A stretch of DNA of 13,494 nucleotides from Chloroflexota bacterium (GTDB lineage Bacteria > Chloroflexota > Dehalococcoidia > Dehalococcoidales > RBG-16-60-22): NCBI GenBank assembly GCA_016875955.1, contig VGOH01000015.1:1-13494 (forward strand). The letters are read 5' to 3'. This document shows, one piece after another, positions 1-5,583 of this stretch; position 1 is the first letter of the stretch; each line of letters starts with the position of its first letter. A program made the position numbers and the translations under genes. The notes under the pieces were generated by a model. It made no database searches. It worked only from the letters and a program-made list of their open reading frames with translations, and was not told the origin of the DNA.

Positions 1-254
1 TAGCATATTGCGACTCCGAAAGGCGGGCAAGTTCGTTTCACTATAACTTGAAGGACGCATTAGTATGATTACGCAAACAAAACACCTAAAAGTGACAGAC
101 GGTGAGATTCAGACTCTTTTACAGGTATTTTTGCTAACGAACTTGGTGGCATGAGGTGTTACAAGACGGCATGTAGCTCCTTGATTATGCACCCGTTTAG
201 CTACAAAACGGGCCCATATGACACCCGAAAACATGGGGCAGGACAGCCTACAAA
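1..254. other. Gene-poor region with inverted repeats, possible end of an integrated element
   Basis: I see no convincing gene here. The longest plus-strand reading frame from an ATG is 29 codons (64-153), with no Shine-Dalgarno site and no recognisable sequence. By eye, base composition is more AT-rich than the genes that follow. Inverted repeats are frequent: six bases at 28-33 against 45-50, an imperfect pair at about 82-90 against 115-125, seven bases at 172-178 against 199-205, and seven at 192-198 against 206-212. The stretch ends at a tRNA-Cys 3' half. One reading is that it is the tail of an element that integrated into a tRNA gene. An uncharacterised structured RNA is another. Neither is proven. 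Confidence 0.4.
172..212 (+). repeat. Two interlocked inverted repeats
   Basis: TGTAGCT (172-178) is the exact reverse complement of AGCTACA (199-205). CCCGTTT (192-198) is the exact reverse complement of AAACGGG (206-212). The right arm of the first pair fills the loop of the second, so the two hairpins exclude each other unless they form a pseudoknot with no connecting loops, which is sterically unlikely. No T-run follows, so this is not a standard terminator. It could be an alternative-fold RNA element or a protein-binding or recombination site. Confidence 0.45.
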
Positions 255-302
255 GGACTGCAAAACCCCTATTCGGCGGTTCGAATCCGACCGTCGCCTC
301 CA
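255..302 (+). pseudogene. 3' half of tRNA-Cys (GCA), 5' half missing
   Basis: The anticodon loop CTGCAAA places a GCA anticodon at 260-262. A T-arm follows with loop TTCGAAT (280-286), then a seven-base acceptor strand (292-298), a T discriminator (299) and encoded CCA (300-302). T at position 73 with GCA is diagnostic of bacterial tRNA-Cys. The matching 5' acceptor strand GGCGACG and a D-arm are absent upstream. The anticodon stem is badly mispaired and the T-stem has a G-A mismatch (276/290). The piece is therefore a decayed fragment rather than a working gene. Such 3' halves are typical of the far attachment site left by elements that integrate into tRNA genes. The intact tRNA-Cys would lie elsewhere. 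Confidence 0.6.
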
Positions 303-310
303 GCTTTTTC

Positions 311-856
311 TCAGTAGGCGTTGAACGAGGCTATTTTCTCTATTGGTTCCCTGTCGTGCGCCGCCTTCGCCTTCTGCTTGTCGTGATAGCCCAGCGCAAT
401 CAGGATGTCCACCTTTTTCTCTCTGGGAATGCCGAGCACCTTCTTCACCCACGACTCGTTAAACCAGCCTATCCAGCAGGTGCCCAGTCCCAGCTCTTCC
501 GCCTGCAGGACGAAATGCTCACCGGCGATGCCGATATCAATAAGATAGTATTTCGTCCCCCGGAACATGCCGCCGATGCGGGTAAGAAATTTGCCCTTCT
601 CCGAGACGATGACCACGATAACCGGCGCCTGCTGGCAGAAGGTGTTGATGAAATAAACGCCACGGAAGGCACGCTCGCAGAGTCGCTTTTTCAGCTCCGG
701 GTCATCGACGACGATGAATCGCCACGGCTGGGAATTGCAGGCCGAGGGAGCGGCCCGGGCCGCCTCCAGGCACAGCAAAATCTTCTCCCGCTCCACGGGC
801 CGGTCCAGGAAACGGCGAACGCTTTTCCGCTTTTTTATCAGCTCGAGCAGTGCCAT
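311..856 (-). CDS. Nitroreductase-family flavin oxidoreductase
   Basis: The 181-residue protein has the usual features of the FMN-dependent nitroreductase family: RKSVRRF at residues 10-16 and SACNSQPW at 38-45 (FMN phosphate and isoalloxazine contacts in the family), then GLGTCWIG at 123-130 and LGYH near 155. Family members reduce nitro groups, quinones or flavins, or act in cofactor metabolism, using NAD(P)H in the cytoplasm. The substrate cannot be read from the sequence. It is the last gene of a minus-strand set, 49 bases after the methyltransferase gene, with only a weak ribosome site before its ATG, so expression may depend on read-through. Its 3' end lies 8 bases from the tRNA-Cys remnant. 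The family call is firm and the role is open. Confidence 0.9.
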   Translation of the reverse strand: MALLELIKKRKSVRRFLDRPVEREKILLCLEAARAAPSACNSQPWRFIVVDDPELKKRLCERAFRGVYFINTFCQQAPVIVVIVSEKGKFLTRIGGMFRGTKYYLIDIGIAGEHFVLQAEELGLGTCWIGWFNESWVKKVLGIPREKKVDILIALGYHDKQKAKAAHDREPIEKIASFNAY

Positions 857-905
857 AGTCTGCCTGCGCTGTGCAAAGTATGAAGTCGGAAGGTCGGAGA
901 ATGTC

Positions 906-2045
906 CTATCGTTTCAGCGCCTTTTCTATCCTGTCTATCTTCGCCGCGGTCAGAGGGAGCTCCGCATTCTCCAGCACCGAGGTCAGCGTTAACAGGTTCT
1001 CATTGGAGACAATGTTCTCCGTGGACACCTCAAGGCACAGCCTTTCCCCAGGTATTACGTCCCGCAGCAGGTTCAGGGCATGTTCCCTGGTCGCCTTCGG
1101 CCCCATGGTGTACACCGAGCCCGGGAAACCCACCCAGATGACCTTGTCCGGCCAGGCTTTAAGTGCCTCGCCTATGGAAAGGTCGCCCAGCGGCGGCGGG
1201 TGCAGCGCCTCAATGATATCCAGCGGGGTTCGGGCAATCAGGTCTTTGAGCACCCCCACCCTGCCGTCCATATGGCTGGCCAGCAGCTTGCCGTGCTTAT
1301 GGCATATTCTGGCCATCTTCTCATACTCGGGCAGGAAGTATTTCTCATAGAGCCTGGGGTTGACCAGCACCCCGTCAATGTTATCGCCGCACCAGATGAC
1401 GTCTGCCGGCGATTTGGCGCCTATCTCGTACATGGGCTCGCGGCTTTTAGCAATGGCCTGACAGAGGTCCTCCACCAGGTCCAGATACCTGGCGTGATGT
1501 ATGAAAAACCTTCCCCCCTCACTGCCCACCCAGTCAATCATCAGCGTCTGCATCGGCTGGTGAGGTTGAACATCCATGACCACGCCCTCATCGCCCAGCC
1601 AGTCCTTGGCCTGCTCAAGAGGAAAGTAGTCAGCGATATACTCGGTATGCTCCACAATGAATTTCACGACCTTATAATCTTCCGGTTCTTTTATCAGGCG
1701 CGCGGTACACCAGGGTGTGATGTCATTCCAGCTGCGCATGCCGTGCCACTGGCCAGTGCCGGGCGCCCTCATCTCATCCTGATAGACCGTGCCCACCGGC
1801 GTGGTGAAGACGCGGTGGTAAACCGTCTGGCCGTCTTTTTTGAGCCACTGCTCGCTGATATCCACGTCATGTATCTTGGTCACGTAGCTGGGCCTGGCCC
1901 AGCTGATGCCCATAACCCGGTTGCGGGCCTCTCTCTCCGCCCAGCCGGTCTGCATGTGACGCCAGTTATGAAAGAAGGGCAACCTGTCCACCTTTTCCCG
2001 GTGGCTCGCCTTTAAAATCCGCTCCCGGCGTGTCATCTCGACCAT
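906..2045 (-). CDS. UroD/MtaA-type corrinoid methyltransferase
   Basis: This 379-residue protein belongs to the uroporphyrinogen decarboxylase/MtaA superfamily. It has an N-terminal RRERILKASHREKVDRLP segment (residues 6-23), a central WCGDNIDG (218-225), LLASHMDGRVGVL (254-266) and EALHPPPLGD (279-288). Members near corrinoid-protein genes move methyl groups to or from a cobamide rather than decarboxylating uroporphyrinogen. In MtaA-type enzymes a His-x-Cys pair helps bind catalytic zinc. The aligned site here reads H258-M-D260, with Asp instead of Cys, so metal ligation or substrate is probably different. Its ATG lies one base beyond the corrinoid gene's TAG, and its AAGGAGG site lies inside that gene, which indicates translational coupling. 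The methyl donor and acceptor are unknown. Confidence 0.83.
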   Translation of the reverse strand: MVEMTRRERILKASHREKVDRLPFFHNWRHMQTGWAEREARNRVMGISWARPSYVTKIHDVDISEQWLKKDGQTVYHRVFTTPVGTVYQDEMRAPGTGQWHGMRSWNDITPWCTARLIKEPEDYKVVKFIVEHTEYIADYFPLEQAKDWLGDEGVVMDVQPHQPMQTLMIDWVGSEGGRFFIHHARYLDLVEDLCQAIAKSREPMYEIGAKSPADVIWCGDNIDGVLVNPRLYEKYFLPEYEKMARICHKHGKLLASHMDGRVGVLKDLIARTPLDIIEALHPPPLGDLSIGEALKAWPDKVIWVGFPGSVYTMGPKATREHALNLLRDVIPGERLCLEVSTENIVSNENLLTLTSVLENAELPLTAAKIDRIEKALKR

Positions 2046-2046
2046 G

Positions 2047-2706
2047 CTAGTTCCTCCTTCCCGGAGAGCTCACCCACTCCACGCACTTCTTGACGCCCTC
2101 AAGGGCATTGACCGCCTTGTGGTCGGCGCCAATGCTGGCAGCAAAATCCTGCGTTATGGCGGTACCGCCGATAATAACCTTGACCTTCTGTCTCATGCTG
2201 GCCGCTTTCAGCGCCTTGATGACCTCGCCCATCTTGGGCATGGTGAGGGTGAGCAGCGCCGACATGCCCAGAATCGACGGCTGGTGCTCCTTCACGGCAC
2301 CGATTATCTTTTCCGTGGCGACGTCAACGCCCAGGTCAATCACCTCAAAACCCTGCATCCGCAGCAGGCTGGTGACGATATTCTTGCCCAGGTCATGGTG
2401 GTCGCCTTCCACCGTGGCGATAACCACCTTGCCCAGCTTCTGGGCGCCCTCGCCTTTTATGTACGGCGTTATCACCTTCAACCCTTCCTTCATCACCTCG
2501 GCGGCCACCACCAGCTCGGACAGGAAGTAATCTCCCTTTTCAAACTTCTCGCCGACGATGGCCATTCCCGGCACCATGCTCTCGTTGATGGCCTTGTTGG
2601 GGTCAACGCCCGCCTCTATGGCCTCTTTGGCTAATTTGACTACGCCGGCGAAATCCAGAGCAACAATGCTTTCCTTTAACGCTGCCAGATACTTATTTTC
2701 ACTCAA
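2047..2706 (-). CDS. Methyltransferase corrinoid-binding protein (MtaC/MtbC type)
   Basis: A 219-residue carrier protein for methyl groups bound to a cobamide. The N-terminal helical-bundle domain (about 1-88) has the family segment GEKFEKGDYFLSELVVAAEV (52-71). The C-terminal B12-binding Rossmann domain carries D102-x-H104-x-x-G107, whose His is the lower axial cobalt ligand, then S149-x-L151, and GGTAIT at 180-185 for the nucleotide tail. The start is a TTG placed six bases after a perfect AGGAGG; no better in-frame ATG exists nearby. It is followed by the UroD-like methyltransferase with a one-base gap, so the two probably act as a pair. No substrate-specific methyltransferase of the MtaB or MttB kind is seen beside it, so the methyl donor is unknown. 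Confidence 0.93.
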   Translation of the reverse strand: MSENKYLAALKESIVALDFAGVVKLAKEAIEAGVDPNKAINESMVPGMAIVGEKFEKGDYFLSELVVAAEVMKEGLKVITPYIKGEGAQKLGKVVIATVEGDHHDLGKNIVTSLLRMQGFEVIDLGVDVATEKIIGAVKEHQPSILGMSALLTLTMPKMGEVIKALKAASMRQKVKVIIGGTAITQDFAASIGADHKAVNALEGVKKCVEWVSSPGRRN

Positions 2707-2712
2707 AGGCCG

Positions 2713-2718
2713 CCTCCT
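2713..2718 (-). promoter_or_regulatory. Perfect Shine-Dalgarno site fixing a TTG start
   Basis: AGGAGG on the minus strand lies six bases before TTG (2704-2706). It decides the start of the corrinoid protein gene. Confidence 0.8.
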
Positions 2719-2739
2719 GAATCCAATAAGATTACGCCT

Positions 2740-2768
2740 ATGTTAACTCAGGGCAGGTTTACTGTCAA
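2740..2768 (-). promoter_or_regulatory. Putative sigma70 promoter of the corrinoid/methyltransferase genes
   Basis: On the minus strand TTGACA (2768-2763) is followed after 17 bases by TAACAT (2745-2740). The -35 starts two bases after the alcohol dehydrogenase stop codon. This would let the corrinoid protein, methyltransferase and nitroreductase genes be transcribed without the dehydrogenase. The -10 matches consensus at four of six positions. Confidence 0.45.
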
Positions 2769-2769
2769 A

Positions 2770-3930
2770 TCAAAGTGCGCTGCGGTATATCCCCTCCACG
2801 TCGGCCTCAGTCAGGTCACGCGGGTTGACGGAAAAAAGCCGGCTCTGCTTCATGCCGCCAGCCACCAGCTTGGGCAGGTCTGCCTCCGTAATGCCGTAAG
2901 CGCCCAGCGTGGCTGGTATACCGACGTCTTCAAGCAGCTGGTGCAACCTGAGGACCAGCAGTTCCACTGCCTGGTAGTCGGTCAGGCCGTCGGTATTTTC
3001 GCCTATCGCCCGGGCAATGTGGGCGTATTTTTCCAGGGCGCCCGTCTTGTTGTAATCGACCACGTAGGGCAGCATGATGGCATTGGTCCGGCCATGCGAC
3101 AGGTGGTATTCCGTATCCAGCACGTAGGCCAGCGCGTGTACCGCCCCTACCCCACCACTGCCAAACGCCAGCCCGGCCACGGTCGCCCCCAGCGACATAT
3201 TGTATCTGGCTTCGACGTTATTCGCTTTGGCGCAGGCGATGGGCAGATTCTCGCCAATCAGGCGGATAGCCTCCAGAGCCAGAACATCACCAAAGGGGGT
3301 TGAAGTGCGGGAAACGTATGTCTCCACAGCATGGGTCAGCGCATCCATACCGGTGTCTGCCGTCACCTTCGGCGGCATGGACAAGGTCAACAGAGGGTCA
3401 ACGATGGCCACATCCGCCAGGTTGTAATAGCTGAAAACGACCTTTTTGTCATTATCTTTCTCATCGGTGACCACGAACACCCAGGTCACCTCGCTGCCGG
3501 TCCCGGCCGTGGTGGGAATCAGGACCTTGGGTACACCGGCGCGGGGAACCACCTCCCGGCCGACGTAGTCAAGCACTCCGCCACCGTTGGTGGCCACGAT
3601 GGAAGCACCCTTGGCCACGTCCAGCGAACTGCCCCCACCCACGCCAATGAGGATGTCGTAGCCGTCTTCACGCACTTCCCGGGCGCATTCATCAACGAGG
3701 TGGGCTGGCGGTTCGGGTTCTACACGCGCAAAAAGCCCGTATTCTATTTTCTGTTTTTTTAGAGCCGCCTCAACGCCAGCAGTCAAACCGCTTTTGGCCA
3801 CCCCCGGGTCAGTGATAATGAACGCCTTCTTGGCGCCCATCCTTGCTACCTCGGCGCCCACCTGGGAGACCACACCGTTGCCGAAAATCAACTTGTTCGG
3901 GGAGCGGAAAATATTGACTGCATCCATCAT
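2770..3930 (-). CDS. Iron-dependent (group III) alcohol dehydrogenase
   Basis: The 386-residue protein is a full-length member of the iron-containing alcohol dehydrogenase family. The NAD(P)-binding N-terminal domain includes GVGGGSSLDVAKG (96-108) and IPTTAGTGSEVT (138-149). The C-terminal helical domain supplies the metal ligands seen in FucO-type enzymes: D196 and H200 in MDALTHAVE, H265 in GAVHALAY and H279 in YHLSHG. It should interconvert an alcohol with an aldehyde or ketone in the cytoplasm; the substrate is not readable. A GAGGT ribosome site lies about nine bases before the ATG ATG start. It is first in the minus-strand set ahead of the corrinoid pair, with a 63-base gap. A metabolic link to methyl transfer is plausible, but it also has its own possible -10 site. 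Confidence 0.95.
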   Translation of the reverse strand: MMDAVNIFRSPNKLIFGNGVVSQVGAEVARMGAKKAFIITDPGVAKSGLTAGVEAALKKQKIEYGLFARVEPEPPAHLVDECAREVREDGYDILIGVGGGSSLDVAKGASIVATNGGGVLDYVGREVVPRAGVPKVLIPTTAGTGSEVTWVFVVTDEKDNDKKVVFSYYNLADVAIVDPLLTLSMPPKVTADTGMDALTHAVETYVSRTSTPFGDVLALEAIRLIGENLPIACAKANNVEARYNMSLGATVAGLAFGSGGVGAVHALAYVLDTEYHLSHGRTNAIMLPYVVDYNKTGALEKYAHIARAIGENTDGLTDYQAVELLVLRLHQLLEDVGIPATLGAYGITEADLPKLVAGGMKQSRLFSVNPRDLTEADVEGIYRSAL

Positions 3931-3961
3931 AGCTGATTACCTCTGTTAAAAAATTCAAGTT

Positions 3962-3967
3962 ATTATA
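3962..3967 (-). promoter_or_regulatory. Possible -10 box upstream of the alcohol dehydrogenase
   Basis: TATAAT reads on the minus strand 32 bases before the dehydrogenase start. No good -35 or extended -10 accompanies it, so the dehydrogenase may instead be read through from the small gene upstream. Confidence 0.3.
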
Positions 3968-3979
3968 ATTTATGTAAAG

Positions 3980-4249
3980 CTATCCAATGGGACTGAAGCC
4001 GGTGACGTGATATACGTAGCGCGTGGGATAACCGCTTACCGCCCGGTTCACCCTCTTCTTCAGCTGGCACTTGCTGCGGCGCCGGTCTTCAAACTCTACC
4101 TCAAAAAGGTCGCCCTCGTCGAGGGGCACATTTTCCCTGAGGGTCAGCTCCCCCCACCAGTTGGACGCCGCCGGGTGCTCAAAAACATGGTAATTAACAT
4201 CGGCGACAAACCCACCATCGTCCAGTTTATAAAGCCTGCCTGCGCCCAC
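3980..4249 (-). CDS. Small protein of unknown function
   Basis: I do not recognise this 89-residue protein. It starts at a GTG, since the frame upstream reaches a TGA within two codons, and no clear ribosome site precedes it. It is soluble-looking, with no signal peptide or membrane segment. It is rich in aromatic and charged residues, with WWGELTLRENVPLDEGDLFE (31-50) and a basic stretch EDRRRSKCQLKKRVNR (54-69). Codon use resembles the GC-rich genes rather than the AT-rich island next to it. A near-consensus promoter at 4286-4314 points to it, which supports a real gene. It lies 49 bases before the alcohol dehydrogenase on the same strand and may be co-transcribed with it. The pattern of beta-prone segments could suit a small beta-barrel domain, but that is only a guess. 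Confidence 0.6.
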   Translation of the reverse strand: MGAGRLYKLDDGGFVADVNYHVFEHPAASNWWGELTLRENVPLDEGDLFEVEFEDRRRSKCQLKKRVNRAVSGYPTRYVYHVTGFSPIG

Positions 4250-4285
4250 AGCTCATATCCGAAAAGAAAACTGAAACTAATGGCT

Positions 4286-4314
4286 ATATTAACGTAAGGC
4301 AGATTGGGTGTCAA
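4286..4314 (-). promoter_or_regulatory. Sigma70 promoter for the small unknown gene
   Basis: TTGACA (4314-4309) and TAATAT (4291-4286) on the minus strand are separated by exactly 17 bases. The predicted start near 4279 leaves a leader of about 30 bases before the GTG at 4249. It diverges from the NYN gene promoter. Confidence 0.6.
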
Positions 4315-4380
4315 TTAAGGAGTCCAGGGAATTCATATCTTGCTCGCTCCAATATTGCTATTCAATGGGTTTTATAACTA

Positions 4381-4409
4381 TTGACAACATATACCTTCAG
4401 TTATATATT
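4381..4409 (+). promoter_or_regulatory. Near-consensus sigma70 promoter for the NYN gene
   Basis: A perfect TTGACA (4381-4386) is followed after 17 bases by TATATT (4404-4409). The predicted start near 4416 gives a leader of about 60 AT-rich bases. This is the best promoter in the window, which suggests the NYN gene is transcribed on its own and possibly constitutively. Confidence 0.7.
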
Positions 4410-4476
4410 AAGGCCACATAGTCAGAATAAGTAAAAGTGGAAGAGGGTAAAAATACAAATTTACAGGAGCAGTAAG

Positions 4477-5256
4477 ATGGATGAAGTAGCCATGTTTATT
4501 GATTTTGAGAATTTAAGATATGGTCTTTTGAACGATTATGGACAGGAACCCAATTTTTCGTATTTAGTTAAGAAGGCGAAAAAATATGGTAGACCATCCA
4601 TGATGAGAGCCTACGCTGATTTCGCAGAGCATCCTTCGGAATTGAATAGGCAAATTCAAGTTGCTGGCATAGAGGCTATACATATTCCTGTAAAACGCAG
4701 CACTTATACTAAGGGAACAGAAAAAATAGAACGAGTGAAGAATGCAGCTGATATGGTGCTAGCGTTAGATGCAATAACAGAGGCGCTTGAAGCAGATATG
4801 GCCAGTAAAGTTAAAGCCTTTCTAGTTGTAACCGGAGACAGGGATTATGTCCGACTTGTTACGATGTTGAAAAACAAATTTGGTCAGCGAGTAATTATTT
4901 GCGGTGTTCCTGGTTCTGTGTCAAGCGATTTAGAAGCAGCAGCTGGAGAAACAGACCATATAGAAATTGAAAAACCAATACCCGTAGATATGCAAAAGTT
5001 GAAATCAGCCATAGTGAAGATGGTACACAGAGGTCCCAGTCCATTGAAGTATTGGACTCCTAGGATAATTGACCAATGGTCACAAAGTGGTAAGCATTCA
5101 ATTCCTGGAACAGCGAAAGAACGCAGGGATGCTATACATGAATTGCTAGATGAGGGTATATTAAAACGTCAGGAAAGAGATGACCCACAGAAAGGTAGAA
5201 TAACAGAAGTAGTATTAGTAGAAGAAAAGGCTCAGAAAAGTAAATTGTTAGATTAA
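4477..5256 (+). CDS. NYN-domain (PIN-like) putative RNase with C-terminal helical domain
   Basis: This 259-residue protein starts with a NYN domain of the LabA/PIN-like nuclease fold. Likely metal-binding acids are D9 in MFIDFENL, D92 in KNAADMVLALDA and D121/D123 in VTGDRDYVRLV. After about residue 170 comes a region predicted from sequence to be helical and winged-helix-like (about 172-250), possibly a nucleic-acid-binding module. Bacterial NYN proteins are thought to cut or process RNA; the target here is unknown. A strong AGGAG site precedes the ATG. The gene is far more AT-rich than its neighbours, with many A- or T-ending codons, has its own strong promoter, stands alone and sits beside a tRNA gene. 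These suggest horizontal acquisition. A phage-defence role is possible but nothing else in the window supports it. Confidence 0.85.
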   Translation: MDEVAMFIDFENLRYGLLNDYGQEPNFSYLVKKAKKYGRPSMMRAYADFAEHPSELNRQIQVAGIEAIHIPVKRSTYTKGTEKIERVKNAADMVLALDAITEALEADMASKVKAFLVVTGDRDYVRLVTMLKNKFGQRVIICGVPGSVSSDLEAAAGETDHIEIEKPIPVDMQKLKSAIVKMVHRGPSPLKYWTPRIIDQWSQSGKHSIPGTAKERRDAIHELLDEGILKRQERDDPQKGRITEVVLVEEKAQKSKLLD

Positions 5257-5264
5257 AACAAAGA

Positions 5265-5285
5265 AGCCCTTCAAATTGAAGGGCT
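5265..5285 (+). terminator. Perfect 21-base palindrome after the NYN gene
   Basis: AGCCCTTCAA (5265-5274) and TTGAAGGGCT (5276-5285) are perfect reverse complements around a single A, nine bases after the NYN stop. In RNA this gives a strong hairpin of about eight pairs with a small loop. It lacks a T-run, so it may stop transcription poorly or protect the mRNA 3' end. It could also be a DNA-binding palindrome. Confidence 0.5.
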
Positions 5286-5330
5286 AGGCAAAGATGAAAC
5301 GGTAAAGTCCAACAAAAAATCTTACTATCT

Positions 5331-5351
5331 ATTTATAACACCATTTATAAC
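5331..5351 (+). repeat. Direct repeat of nine bases
   Basis: ATTTATAAC occurs at 5331-5339 and again at 5343-5351, a 12-base period. It lies in the 231-base gap between the NYN gene and tRNA-Leu. Apart from this, the palindrome at 5265 and the tRNA promoter, I see nothing in that gap. It may be a binding site or chance in AT-rich DNA. Confidence 0.3.
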
Positions 5352-5446
5352 GTTTGTCAAGTAGCAAGAGGTATGGTGATTAACGAAAAGAGATAAGCAG
5401 TGAAAAACCACAGCTATCCATTGCCCCATAAGCTAACCTCCCCTCC

Positions 5447-5475
5447 TTGACGCCCGTTATGTTACCCCTTACAAT
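5447..5475 (+). promoter_or_regulatory. Sigma70 promoter for tRNA-Leu and plsY
   Basis: TTGACG (5447-5452) and TACAAT (5470-5475) are 17 bases apart. The predicted start near 5482 lies about six bases before the mature tRNA end at 5488. No other promoter is seen before plsY, so both are probably on one transcript. Confidence 0.65.
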
Positions 5476-5487
5476 AATTCTATACGC

Positions 5488-5572
5488 GCCGGGGTGGCGG
5501 AACTGGCAGACGCGGCGGACTTAAAATCCGCTGGAGCAATCCTTGTGGGTTCGAGTCCCACTCCCGGCACCA
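5488..5572 (+). tRNA. tRNA-Leu (anticodon TAA), CCA encoded
   Basis: Acceptor strands GCCGGGG (5488-5494) and TCCCGGC (5562-5568) pair along all seven positions with one G-T. The anticodon stem GCGGA/TCCGC encloses the loop CTTAAAA with anticodon TAA at 5522-5524. A long variable arm (about 5532-5544), a T-arm with TTCGAGT, an A discriminator (5569) and encoded CCA (5570-5572) complete a class II leucine tRNA of 85 bases. It reads UUA and, by wobble, UUG codons. Confidence 0.96.
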
Positions 5573-5583
5573 TTAAAAATAAA

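Noticed and set aside
172..212. H-type pseudoknot
   Set aside because: Both connecting loops would have zero length with seven-base stems, which is sterically unlikely. I report it only as interlocked inverted repeats.
1..302. 3' part of a tmRNA (ssrA), suggested by hairpins followed by a tRNA-like end
   Set aside because: The discriminator is T rather than the A of tmRNA. The GCA anticodon loop of tRNA-Cys is intact. No convincing tag reading frame is present; the frame ending at 153 is long and lacks a typical tag.
218..883. 221-codon plus-strand frame
   Set aside because: It begins before the tRNA-Cys remnant, runs through it and then lies antisense to the well-supported nitroreductase gene; the translation resembles no family.
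1080..2634. Long plus-strand frames opposite the methyltransferase and corrinoid genes
   Set aside because: They are antisense shadows caused by GC-rich codon bias; the minus-strand proteins carry clear family motifs.
4477..5256. A multi-gene anti-phage defence system built around the NYN protein
   Set aside because: The NYN gene stands alone; its neighbours are a tRNA, a lipid gene and a small unknown gene on the other strand, with no effector or sensor partner.
5286..5446. CRISPR-like or phage repeats in the AT-rich gap
   Set aside because: There are only two nine-base copies 12 bases apart; no spacer array and no cas genes.
5494..5583. N-terminal extension of PlsY
   Set aside because: These codons are the tRNA-Leu gene itself.
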